NCBI GenBank assembly: GCA_020536535.1
Contig: JAHLWZ010000498.1
Span: 1 to 64,000 of the forward strand
Direction of reading: 5' to 3'
Source of the DNA: Pelomyxa schiedti
Lineage: Eukaryota > Evosea > Pelobiontida > Pelomyxidae
DNA: 64,000 nucleotides
Both the position numbers and the translations under genes were made by a program. The notes under the pieces were generated by a model, which worked only from the letters and a program-made list of their open reading frames with translations, made no database searches and was not told the DNA's origin. Shown one piece after another: positions 22,602 through 36,100 of the stretch (within the stretch, counting starts at the first letter, position 1; the number at the start of each line of letters is the position of its first letter).

Positions 22602-22933
22602 GTCCTACAAACACACGCTCTTCTCACCGCTTACAGCAGATCTCGCACTGCTGTGTAGATCTCCTTTTACGCTTTGTTTTGTAACCTCTACTTGTTGCTG
22701 CTCCCTCTGTCCTTGCACTTGCCGAAATTACGAAATAAAATGACGCAATAAGATACAATCCCTTGTGACACCGACTCGGTGCCTTCACCCTCGAAAAAGA
22801 TCTCAGAATGGCATTCCTGGGTGCCTGAGACGACAATTTAATTGAGGTCTCCCTGTTGGGTTGTCATTCTTTGCATTCTTTTCCGTAAAAACGACCAGAA
22901 AAACAGAAACAGAAAAAAAAAAAAACCCTTCGG

Positions 22934-23890
22934 ATGACGAGCATTCAGTGGTTGGGGCACGCAACATTTGTGGTCACGTGCGGTACAACTAAGATCTACA
23001 TTGACCCGTGGATCTCCACTAATCCGGCCTGCCCTGAGCAGCTAAGGTCATTGTCTTTGCATCACCCCGACTTTATCCTCGTTTGTGTGTATTCAGCTTT
23101 GCTTATTTCTTGTTATTTTGACTTCTTTTTCGATTTGTTTAAGCTCATGGACACGGCGATCATCTCGGCGACACTGTTGAATTCCTGAAGCAGAACAGAG
23201 CCGCGAAGGCCTACGTCATTCACGAGTTGTCCTCCCTTCTTCAGGTCTTCTACCACGCCTCCTTTAAGAAAATAAAAGTAACTGTAATAGCTTGCTGGAG
23301 CCCCAGAGGACCAGCTTGTTGGTATGAACAAAGGTGGCACAGTCAACCTTGGCCCGATGCGAGCCACAATGGTCCATGCTCTTCATTCATCCAGCACTGA
23401 AAACGAGGGGCAGGGTATTGGTTCAAGCCCAATACACTATGCAGGTGAAGCAGCTGGATGGGTTGTGCACACTCCTCAAGGTACGCTTCTATATGGTGCA
23501 GTTAGTTATAAACTAAGAGTACTTTCAGGTGTCCTGTATCACTCTGGTGACACTGATGTGTTTTCTGACATGGAAATTATCAACAACATCTGGGGACCTA
23601 AGGTTTCAATTCTTTGCATTGGAGACCACTACACAATGGTTCTTCCTCTTCTCGAAGAGAATCACAGATAAAAGCTAACCATAATTATTCCATTCCAAAA
23701 GGGACCAGTCGGAGCAGCCTACGCCCTCACCAAGTACTTGACAAACACCAAAATTGTGATACCCATGCACTTTGGGACATTCCCCGTTCTTACCGGGAAC
23801 CCAGACCAACTAAGGTCACTCCTTCCCAAGACCCCTGCCTCCCCTGAAGTAAAGGCCATGACTCCTGGTGAGACCTGGTCTATGTCCTAA
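22934..23890 (+). CDS. UPF0173-type metallo-beta-lactamase-fold hydrolase
   Basis: The start MTSIQWLGHATFVV (22934) is followed by IYIDPWISTNPACP. After an intron comes the metal-binding HGHGDHLGDTVEFL (about 23147-23185). Then MRATMVHALHSSS, GWVVHTPQGTLLYG, VLYHSGDTDVFSDM, CIGDHYTMGPVGAAYAL and VIPMHFGTFPVLTGNP supply the remaining metal-ligand His/Asp positions of the fold. The stop is at 23888-23890. The order matches the UPF0173 metal-dependent hydrolases, a family common in bacteria and archaea, with no agreed substrate. Here it is split by at least four short introns, so it is a settled nuclear gene. It is transcribed toward UBR4, about 220 nt upstream of its start. Confidence 0.88.
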
Positions 23891-24107
23891 ATTCTAATTT
23901 TCATTCAAAAGCCCTTGTTCGTGTTTCCTTTTTTCCTTTGTGTTTCTTCTCGGTCTCGTGACTGTGTGCCTCGCCCGCGTCCAGTTTTTTGAGAGGCATT
24001 ACTTCCCTGGAACGAGATTCAGAAGAACAAGAAAGAAAAAAAATAAAAAAAAAACAAGCAGAGGAAAGCGAAAACACCAAACAACCAACAAACAAAAATA
24101 AAAAAAA

Positions 24108-27100
24108 ATGGCAAGCGGAAGTAGCGACAGCAGCATGGAACCGGAGTTGCTGTTGGCGATAGCGTTGTCAAAGGCGATTAACAACACGGCACCTGCACTT
24201 ACGTCCCCATCCACAACCACAGCGGCTTCGTCGTCGTGCGGCGCCCCGGATGCCGCATCGCCGCCGCAATCCGAATTGACCTCCTCAACTACCACGACAA
24301 CGTCTTCATCTTCCTCTTCGTCGGCCAGCGCGACGCCTACAACTACGGCGGCGACTACAACCACCAGCACTAGTTCGTCGTCTTCAAATGGGACTTCACA
24401 GAGTGCAACTGGCAAGACGGATGAGACGGAATGTGACATTTTCCAGGTTGTTGGTGACTTTTGGGTGTCGCGTGCCGAGAATGCATGCTAACGTCACTAT
24501 TTTAGAAGTACTTGGAGTCGTTGGACAGTGCTCTTCGGAAAGATTCGTTTCCAAATACAGAGGAGGCTCCTTCTTTACTCGTGACATTGTGTGTTCTGCT
24601 GGATCATGAATCTCACCGAATGGAGGATTCACACACGATTGGTGAGTCCATTCTCCAGAATACCTCTTCAGGTGAATTGCCTCTCACCTTGAATGATCTT
24701 AGACCCAACCAATGTGGCCACTGTTTCACAACTGTTGTCTTTGGTGAGCACTTGCATACTAAGGGCTAGGCCATCTTTGGTTACACAGGTAGAACCTGTA
24801 GGACAATCTATTTTGCGGTTTGTGTCCTCAGCCTTTGGGATTCCCTCTGCAAGTATAACTTCACCTGTGTGTTTCTGGGCAAACTGGCCTTTTCCATAAC
24901 ATCTTTACAGTGTGATCCCAGATTGTACCTTTTTCCTGTTGTTGAAATTTTGTGCTCTACCCCAACGGCCCCCCCACGTATTGACGAACTCCGCAAGTCC
25001 ACTTCTGTTGTGTGCGGGGCACTTCCACCCCCTTTCTCTGCCTCTGCGGTGCAGTTGTGCAGCGACCATTTAAAAAAGAAGACTGTTGGTCCAATTTCAA
25101 CAAGTGTGACAATGAGTATTCTCCTTAAAAGCCTTATTTGTCAACAGGAATAGATTTTCAAGATACGATTTATCAATTCGTGCATGCATCATCACCACCA
25201 ATCACCAGCCTATCAGCTGAGACACCCAAAGCCGATTACCTCACACAGTGGAGGAAAAATAATTCTAAATACTTCTCAAATATAGGAGGAATAAAGAATA
25301 TGCTTGAAGTGTGTCATCATAGCTGGTGCAAATTTAGAAAAATACCTATCACCCCCACAGCAGTTGCAACTTCTACACCCACCCCTAATCTGCCAAAACC
25401 CACAACACCTGAAGAAGCAACGGAACCTCTGAGCAAACGCCCAAGGGCCCAGTTATTGGGGCTGTCAACATCAATTCCAGTCCTCAGCCTTGGTGAGTTT
25501 ACTCATAACCTACTGGGTCTCTTGCGAACAGCTCTTGAAACTCTAGGTAATACTCAGTTCCTCGATACTGGCCTTCTTAGAATGTATTTTAGATGTCTTT
25601 TCCTTGAATTATTTAACAGAAATCATTCCACACATTCTATGGGCTCATGAAAGGGAGCTACTGTTTTCTGAGAAAATTAATTTTGGTGCTCCATTTACTG
25701 ATGTATGTCCAACCATTCAAACTCTTTACTCCTTGTTTAACGATGCAATTAAGGTCATAACTGGTTTAAAGCAAATAGTGGAAAGCCACTTCCCTTCACA
25801 TCTTGTTGCAGATTGGAAGGTGCCAATTAATTTAAAGTTGTATCTGTAGTTTAACAACTTGTCAATTTAATAGGAGCGGATTTCCATTACCATCCTCAAT
25901 AATATTTCCAAAATTTCTCCTGGTTTGGATGCACTCCTTATTGGAGCAAGTGCAGGTACAATATGCATTGGTCCATCAGGCGCACTAGCCCAGAGTGCAT
26001 TTACATCCACTTCCCTTTTGGATGCCAGTTCAGCTCCTTGCAGTTGCGCACGAAGTGACTTTGAGAACACATGTGTTGCACTTCTGAAGCAAATGCCACA
26101 ACTTGTGCTGTCCCTTTCTATGCTTGGTGATGTCTCGAAGCAGTCCAGAGGGAATTTCATTGGTGGAGTAGTTCTTGATGTTGTATTCCAAGCGATCATC
26201 ACTATGATGTTATTGGTGAGACTTTTATGCTTCATTTCTTTCACTCACAAATGACCCAGGCAGGCAGGCAGTTCAGAGACAAACCACTCGTTCCACTCCC
26301 ACAACTTATTGGCTTCATGGATGTCCCATTAAAAAAGATCACAACCCCCACCCAACCCACTGCAACCACTGCCCCCTCAGTCCCACCATCCCAGTCTAGT
26401 TCCGCCAATACAGAACCAACAGAAGGAGGTGCACAGTATTTTTTTTCCCCCATTACTCTCCTTACCTGTTTATAGCCTTTGATGGCGATTTTGGTAATCT
26501 ATTTGATGAGGATCTTACACCAGTGCTCTCTAATACCGTCACAAAAGCAGACAAAGTTGTTTCTTTTTTAACCTACTTTCAACTTATGCCAGTAGGGGGT
26601 TGCTCAGGAAAAATTCAAGCAAGATGAGGTGAAACCTTTCAGTATTGTTCTGGGTTTACTCATCGACTTCTGCAAAGACAGACTTTTTAGCACTCAGTCT
26701 TCTTGTGCTTTCCAAGACCAAATTAGGTGAATCCAACATTTACTTTTCCCTCATTTCTCTGAATGCCATACTTAGGAATTCTATTCGAGCCAATCACTTT
26801 GAAACTCTGCTTCGTATTTATGATAGCCAATCACCCTTGTTTCCATCTGTCCTACATTCTTGTGGAAGTAACTTTCCTTTTGTTTACAATACCGTCAGCG
26901 TAACTTGGTTGCTAGAACACTCCATGGGGCCAATAGTCTCTGACATCAAGATTCAATCTCGATTTAGAGATTTGGCTAAAACTATTTCTACCTTTTCTAT
27001 ACCTGTGGAGCTGGTCCAAGTTACCTTTTTCTTTTTTTGTTTTGTAGAACTTACCAAGTTGACTACAAATACCCAGAACTCTCTGTTTGATGCCGTGCTC

Positions 27101-30100
27101 AAATCTTACCAAACTTTTGTACCCCTTGAAACACTGATTTTGATCGTTCATATTTGGATTGCAAAACCTGCTTCCTGTATTTAAAACTCACTTCTTACTT
27201 CATCTTAACAGTAACAGACACAACTTTTTCTGGGAAAATGTGGAAGACAACTCTGAAATCGTTACATGGTCTGGTATTCAGCAGTCCAGTTCAGGTACTA
27301 AGGCTCTCCATGTGACCCCACCCAAGCGGACAACGATTTACAGATGCATGAAGTCTTAAGCTACGAAACTCTACTGTTTTTGTTTGTGCTTTACCACTCG
27401 CTCTCTGAGCAAGACCAATTCGAATTATTCAAGCAGTGTGCCCATGACCTTCTTGATTGTGCAGGATTTCAAACAACCTCACCTTCTTCCAACCTTGCCC
27501 GTTGCCGACTTGCAATGCTGTTTACCTGTATGATATTGTTGTCCTTTGAACTCCACTCAGTTTGTCATCAGATTTACTGAGGCAAAGGCATATGCCCACA
27601 TTCTTACTTCCCGCATTTGCAAAGAACGTGATGTCCAGGTGCTCTGTTCCTCTGTCTCCAATACAGGTACTACACACGTTCTACAGCCCAATCCCCAACC
27701 TCACAAACCTCAGGAAGCCTTCCCTCGCACTTGTGTGCAGTCTTCAATGGTACCCATGTTCAGTGATATGTGGTTGCAGCTGTCACAGGAAGAAATGGAG
27801 TACTTCACTTCTTCTCTTTCTTGGTATCATCCTCACTCCAACTGCAGGATTGTGCCTTTTGGACATGTTACATTCTATGATGTTCCACTGGAGTCACCCA
27901 GTTTTCAAGAGATGGAACAGCACACAAAACGTGCATTGGCAGTCTCAAGTGCTTTGGAAATTCCCTACAATTCGTTTTTCTCCAAGATGTGCTTGTTATT
28001 GAATGTGCATTGTAGCCCCGGGCAATCTCGAGGTTGAATTACATTCTTAGAGTCAATGTTTCTTTGTTTCTTATATGTTTAGAGGTGCTCATCCCTGATT
28101 ATTGTTTCCACTCATATTGGCGTCTTATGTGGAGCTTACCACCACCAAAACAATTTATACAATCCTGTCTGTCCGTCAATTCAACCGATTTGGTTTGACT
28201 CCTTGGTATTGAAAATGAACTAACGTTGTCTTAGTCACTTAGTAATGTAAACTTACTAATGTACACTTGGTCCGCCAGATTACTGTTCTCAACAGGTTCT
28301 GTCTACTCTTTTAAAGCACTCTTTTACTGACCTATTCCAGGAAAACTCAAGGAATTTGTTAATTCTCTTGCTGGGGGAATACCATTTACTGAAATTCTCA
28401 CGGTTTTTTTAATGAGATTCAAACTCCCTCCTAAACTGCCACAGGCATTCATAAGTATTTTGGTAAAACTAGCCTCACAAGCTTCCATGGCCAACACCTC
28501 TGTACGTGAATCCTCCAATGCTGCAGTTGCGGCTACAGTGCTATTCAATGCTATCTCAACTCCACAAAGACTGCAGGCCGACTCAACAGCTGCACCCAAG
28601 CCGATTCCTCCACCAGCAGGTCCTCTGTCGTCAAGTTCTACAGTCACTCCTAAGAAAGCGGAGGTTGCGTATATCATCTTTTTTTTCCTTATAAAAATGG
28701 CTAATATTTGCTTTAGTCAATGACTTTTGCTGAAGCCTTGGAAAAGGAATTAGGGTTGAGTGAGAAAAAAATTTCCAAGGTCTCCTTCCTATCTAACAAT
28801 ACAATCACTAATCTCTTCCAGAAAGAAGTCGAAAAGCTAAAGTCACCATCACCACCTCTTACGACTAAAGAGAGAACAAAGGACAAAGAAGACTGTCATA
28901 GTACCATGGCGGACAACACCCTAGAGAATGTGCCAACTGAAGTGAGGGAAGCTGCAGCGACTGTTGTTAAAACCCACGGTGCGCAGCTCTGTGGTGCCCT
29001 AAGTAAGCTCATTGAGCACTGCATGAACATCTTCAGGCTTTCTTCCTGTTGAATTTAGTCCACAGAAATAACTGACACTCCTTTAGAACACACCAATTAC
29101 TGGCCTTGATTAAAGCAGAGGATATTTCCGCAGAAAAAGCAAGAATTATAGAACTTCTCCTCGCCTGTGGTTTTGAGTCGACGGCGATCTCTTCATCACT
29201 CAAGGTATTTAGTTCCTTATTATTACTTCATGTTGATGTGGTTGTTAAAAAAAACCACAATACAGGCCCTTGGTTTATCTTCGTCTGCTATTGACTCGAT
29301 CAAAATGTGGGGTGAGTGGAAGCAAGCACCATCTTCTTCAACTTTACCTGAAGATACGGTATGAGACGTTCCAGCAGGGTAGAGTTGTCCTAATTTCTAC
29401 CACAGTTCCTCCGGATTGTGTTGAACCATCCATCTCCATCTATACCAACTTCATTACTTGTATTGTATGCAAGAACAGGGATTTTTCCTAAGTTGCTAAC
29501 CTCAATTTTCCAGTGAATCTTGCTTTCAACATTTGTTGGCCCTTTATGTTCACCTCTGCAAGGCGCTACAGGGCTATGGTTGTACTCCCATAACAGCACT
29601 GGCACTAACTTAATAATGAGATTTGGAGGCCTTCACAGCTGTCCTTCCCAGTATCTTAAAATTATCGAATGAGTATCAATTTTCGTATTTGCATTCTGTC
29701 TGCAATGATATCGTCAATAACCTCCGAGAGAAGCCATACCAAACCCTTTACCGCTTTGATTGCACTCAACGGTTCTTGTATGAACTTGCAGATCCCAGTG
29801 CCACCAAGAACATTGTTGCTTGCCAGAGAAGTGTTCTTAGCGCATTTGATGTCCTTATTTACTCGGTATCAACTGGTGTGACTACTGGTACGGGCACCAT
29901 ATTTCCACTACTTATCCTTAACTGCACAAAAAAGAAAAATCAATCAATTGGACCTCCATAATGAAAATAGCGTTGACCACCAATGATGATGATATATTAA
30001 CACACCTGGGTGATTTAATGCGCACAATCTCACAGAAAGGCACAGAGAAAAATCCCTAACCTTTTCAACCTAAAATTTCAAAACAGGGAATTTCGAGCTG

Positions 30101-33100
30101 AAAGAATCAATTCGCGAGCAGATTTTGGCATTTGATTCTGTTATGCTTGGTTGTGGAATTCCTCTTGCCCTAATTACTCACGTTTACCTTAACAGATAAA
30201 TGGCTTTCTCAGTTGTTACCATCCAAAGATCAGCCACAGCGTGTTTCTAGTCAACATTCAGGTTTAAACAAACAAAAAGCTCAAGCACTAATTCTCATCC
30301 AGCTTTTCTTGAAAATATTGTTGGAAAAACCAAATCTAAATTCGGTGAGCACATATTCAGGCACTTACTGCACCAACTTTCACCTCCTTTTACATTTTCT
30401 GGTTCCTTGCATGTAAGTCTTCACTTTCAAGTTATTTTACTTAGAATTTTTGTTAAGACGTTCTTCTCACTCCTGGGGAAACTTGCTGCTATTCAAGAAA
30501 TGAAAAGTGAACTGATTGATGCAATTACTTTAATTTTAGATGTCTCCAGTAAGATCTAGTTGCCAGCATCAACGCTGTTGACTCCCTCAATAGAAATTGA
30601 TGTATCAAGCCCTGGAATATTGTCTCTGCTGGAATTCTTGCATCGCCAAGTGCATGGAAGAGACACGGCTGCCACAAGTTTGCCTCCTCCCACTCATGTA
30701 ATTCTAACACAAACTCAACCTAGAAACCACTCCTAAGAGCAAAGAAGATGTTGATTGGCGCTACAATGCAAAAGAAACAACAGGTTTCCATAAGAGATTA
30801 TGTACATACACCACAACTGGGAAAAGTTATGTGGAGCAGCCATGGTTAGTAAACTGGCATCTTTGTAGTGCCAAGTTTTTCACCCCTGAAAAAGGTATTA
30901 CTGTTATTCATGCCCTCTAACATTTTCTGAGGGATGCTGTTCCGTTTGTGCCCGAGTTTGCCACAAGGGACACGATGTAATTAATTTCTCCATATCCATC
31001 ACTGTTGGCCAATGTTGGTTTAGGTAAGCTTTGCACGTATAAGTACCTTCTACTGTGACTGTGGTGCTGGCAAATGTAAGTGCCAAGCACTGGTTCAACG
31101 TCCTGAGCCACCTTCTTCTTCCACTGTGTGTAGTCAACTTGTGTTACTTATAGTAGCCTTACATCCTAAACAAAAAAGCCTCCACCAGCCCCACCCCCTC
31201 CTCCAGCTCCCAAAGCAACAGCTTCCTCTTCTGTGATACCAATGGAAGGTATCACCAAAGACGATGATGATGTTGCAATGGTTCCCATTACGAATAATGA
31301 ACAAATAGGAGCTGCTCTTATCCAGTATAACTCCAAATAACCACCACTCCCACTCACCATTGTTTTAAAAAATCAGGTTCTTGGGCAGTTTAATTGAAAA
31401 GACAAGGGCAAAAGCACTTCCACAGGAGGCAGTCGTGATCAAATCTGACAATACTAAACTCTTCACAAATTCAAAAAAAGTAATTTCTGAGGGCACTCTG
31501 TATCGGCCAAAGAGAGCCATTAAGGCAGGCGCTTTTGAGGTGAAACTTAAGGACAGTTCTGCAACCAGAGAGTTACTGAGTATGATGTCAGCAGGAAATG
31601 TCTCACGGTCACTGCTTGCCACCACCCAGCAAGGGTAACACGTTTAATATCAACTTTCCTGTGTTAGTTCTTATTTCTGTACCTTTCAGTCTCGTCATGA
31701 TTGCAGAGAACGATAAATTGAGTGTTGTTTCAATGGAGCGCCTGCTGGAAGATGGTCCTTCTTCTATGGATAAAGTAAGCTCTTTCTGTTTCCGTGCTAT
31801 TGTGTAATTTGTACATTGCAGGGCCTGTTGCATACCCACACTAAAGCACAGCTCGCATTTGATATTGTGGGGATGGCAGTCAATGCAATAAATGATCTGC
31901 ATGTAGCCGCCTTTGGCCTTCATGACTGTCGTGTCTTAGTCTTTGAGACGTCACACAATGACATAAAATTTACCCTGAACGTGAACCTGGAAGATGCCTC
32001 ACCAACACGATCTCTTGCAGCTTCCAGTGCAGCTCCTCAATACTGGCTGAGGAGTGTGGAGTGGCTTCCTGGCTCGGAAGTGGCGTTGTGTGTGGCTACC
32101 AACGATTTTGTGAAAGTCTTCGATTTGTCACACAGCAACACCACACCAATACATCAGTTCAACCTCCTGGAAGATGGAATTGCTGGATGCGCGCTCGTGC
32201 CTGTTACCCGCTCTCCCTCAAGGCCTACTCAATCTGGTGTACAATGCCTAGCTGTTGTGGTTTCCATGTTGGATTTTTCCCCTCTAGTTTGTTCTTACAT
32301 TTTTTTCCCTAAGGTCTGGCATTTTGTGGATACAACCTATCGACAGTTCCATGGACTCGGACATGATTCTTGCTACTATGACAATAACCTTACCCACTGA
32401 AATGTCTGCAAAGCAAGCAAAAACTGTCTTTTGGGCAAAGGAAATTCAAGCTCTTATTGTTTCATTCAAAGATGGAATTTGCATTGCCGGTAGGAAAGTT
32501 TATTGATGCTTGTACTTATTTCTTCCACCCAGGTCACGTTGTGGAGAACAAGCCATCATCATACACATTGGAAGACACTTTCTTTATTTGCAAGGATTCG
32601 AAGCTTGGCTACTTCCCATTTACCAATTGGGCAGAAGTCTCCGTGCAAGTACTCTTTTCTGTACTGGCTTCGCCCATTTAATTCCCGTTATTCAAAAAGC
32701 CTGGCACTTTTGTCAGCATGTCCCCAAAATCTGAAGTAACTGTTGTCACTTCAATATCTGATTCCAAAGTCCAGCTTCAACCTCTGAGACCTTTCTCCTC
32801 GTCTTCTAAAACAAGTGGTGTGAGTGTTGAGGGTGTGGCTGTTTTACCTCAGAAACCGTCTGTCCTTTTAATACTGCTAGAGGATGGGAGGTTTAACAAC
32901 ATCCCTGCCCCACATTCCCCTTACATTTTTTTTTTGGTTTTTTTTTTCAGCTTATGTCGTTACGATCTTATTGGTGCTGAAGAAACATCCAAAGCAAAGA
33001 AATCTGCTGGCACTGTAGAAAAGGTAAAACTTCATCTCCACCCTCCTTCTGCTTCCATTTATGTATAGGATAAAAACCCTGCATTCCCTCTGGACTTCTT

Positions 33101-36100
33101 TGAGCATGTGGAAAACATCACAGCTGATATTACCCTTGCAGGAGATGTAGTTTTCACTCCCATCTACTCCAACTTACTCGGCAATAGATTCTACAGGCAT
33201 ACACGTCAGATCAAGCAAAAGCCAGATTGGCCAAGAATGATGAGTATCTGGTCAGCCCACATGCAGATCACTTCGATATTACAATTCAAAACAGTGATTC
33301 CTCCCGTGTGATGGTGGGAATAAGAGTTTTAGTTGGGAATGCTTCTTTACAGGTTTGTGGTTCCATGCTCAATGCTTTTTTAATGTTGTGTAGCATGTCC
33401 CTGAGACATTCCAACTCTTTGGTCGAAGCATTCGCACCAAAGAAGCTGCAAGAAGGTGGTATGACATTCCATTCACCATTGAAGAAGCCATGAGTGCTGA
33501 CAAAGAGTTCACGATACAAGCAAACGGTTGTTACAACTCTAGCAACAAGCCTGTGGTTGATTCTCTTGAGGTTTGTTTCTCCCAACAACACCTTTGTCGC
33601 TGATGTGGAATAGGTATATGCCCTATCCAAATCTGAATTTGGGTGGAAAGAAAAACACGAGGGAAAGCAGAGGGCAAAAGAGGAAACCACAGAAAAGAGG
33701 TATTCTCACTCTTTCACAGAGTTAGTGATTGAAGAAATTTAGTCCAATTGAAATCGCCATATCCCATGCCATTACTTCGGTGTCAGCATGCCTGTCACCA
33801 TCTCACAGTGAGATCCCCTAAATTTAATTGCTTTACATTGTCACATGGTAACAACCACTATAGCTCCTGCTGCACTTCTGCAACAAGCTGCCAATTTGTT
33901 GTCACCCTTACTTCTTGACACTTCCCTAAGTAAGTTGCACCAGAGCATCAAGCAAGCCCTTCGGCAAATGTATCCTTCATCAAAGCAATACCATTGGGTA
34001 AAAGACCATGCCGCGATGTCTCAAGCATTGACTGCAGCCACATCAAGCACCTTCCTGAAGTAAGCCTGATTTCATTCAAGCCTACTTAATCCAACTCCTT
34101 CTTAGCATGGACATTTTTGAGAATACTGTGGAAATGCTTGGTGGTATCTTCAAAAAGAGGTCAGATAACTTCAATTCCTTCTTTGGCGCAAAGGACTCAG
34201 AGTGCTGTACGAGTTTTGCCCCTGCACTTCTTTCGGAGTTTACCCGGCTTGCATCAAAATACGGGTCACAATCATTAGAGACTGTCGCCTCAGCATTGGC
34301 AAATACTTTCATTGGATATGCTGTTCACTTGCACAATACAAATCCAACATTGGAAGGGTTGTTTATCTCATTATTCTGGACTTAGTGAACTTATCTTTTT
34401 CGAACAGGCTGGCTCCAGCTTTCAAGTTGCTCTGGGAGCTGTTAGTCTTCCCCTCGGAGTCTGTGAGGACTGCAACAGCTAATGCCATATGCGATTTCTT
34501 AAGGTTAGTCCTTTACCTCTGTAGTGGAAGCTAAGTTACTGCTCTGTAGTGCAACTGCCGCCCCTCCCCCGGCTACAAATAAACCTGTGCCCGTACCCTC
34601 CGAAGGGCCTCCAGGAATGTTTTTCAGTTGTGATTTATGTGGGGTGTTACCTATTGTTGGGTCAAGATGGCATTGCGAAGTATGCAAGGACTTCGATTTG
34701 TGTCAAAAATGCCATAGGTATATTTCTGTTGTATGATATCGGGTTCTAACAGGTTCTCCAGTAAGGAGGATGCCACATTCAAAGGAGGCCATTTGTCCTC
34801 CCACAACATGACATGCCACGTACCCACACCTTTGGAGAAGAACGCAGAATCTAGTAGATCTCTCTTGAATACCTAACCTGTTTAACTCGATGCTAGAAAA
34901 AGTTCCTTCTTTTGCTGAATCTATGGTACCCAAGGGGGTTGACCCAACAGATGAACAGACACTCATAAAGATGGCAATTGAACTCAGCCTTTCTGATGCA
35001 ACTCGAATTTCCCCCCTGCTTCCTTCAACTCCTGTATCACCCGAGGCTCCAATAGTAGACAGTGAACAACCTCAGAGCAAAACATCCCAAGCTACACCTA
35101 CTGAACCCGTGAAATCAACTTCTCCCCCACCAGAAAATACACAATCACCAATGACAACAGAAACAATTGGAGCACCCAGTGCAACTGAGACATCAACCGC
35201 GGCACCCTCTTCGGCGACTCCAACAACAACCACTGCATCTTCGAGTAATGTGGAAACCACCTCTACATCCTCGACATCCACATCACAAGAAACACCACCA
35301 ACTGCAGTAGAGACCAAGAAAATCTCTTTGCCTAATCTTCTTTTCCATTCCTTACTCACCTACTATCCAACACTCAGAGCAATGGGTGGCTTGAAAGCAC
35401 TTGCTTACATGCAGGTTTAAACCATTTCCACAAAAAGGGAATTCAAAGTTAACCTTCTCTTTTCCAGTGTCTATTTTGGCTTGTTTGCCACTTCAGCAAC
35501 AACGAACCTACGGGGGAGCTCGTCGAGAAACTGTGTGTAGCGTTACTGCACCCTGAACTCCAATCTGGCGTCACACTTATGTCCCGATCCCCTCCAACTG
35601 AAGTTTCCTCCTCACCACCTCGCTTCGTTCTTAACAGTTCTTAGGTTGATCTACTGGGGTTAATGTTACTTATGTCTCTGGTTCAATCTCACGATAAAGA
35701 CTCCGAAACAGATGAAAAGTCCGAGCTGGTTTGTATTCTTGTACTTATAGTAAGTAAGTAACTTTCTTTGTAGGCTCTAGCTGAGTTCCGTCGTGTCTCT
35801 AAGAAACGACATGAAAAAACCGGGACAACTTTGACTGTTCCAACTGTTGTACGCCAGAATGTCAGTAGCCGCTTACTCCTTAGCCGAGTGCCTGATTTCC
35901 TTTTGGTAAGCCTTGCCCTTTTGAGACCTTATTGAAAATATTCTAGGCAATGCTTGATAAACTCTTCGGACAAATTAAAGCCCAGCCAAAAACTCCTGTA
36001 GAAAAGGACTCCGTACTTCTTTTAATGGCTCGATCTGACACGGTAGGTTATTCCAGTTAATAACTCCTGATATCAACATTACACCCCAGATTACCTACAA

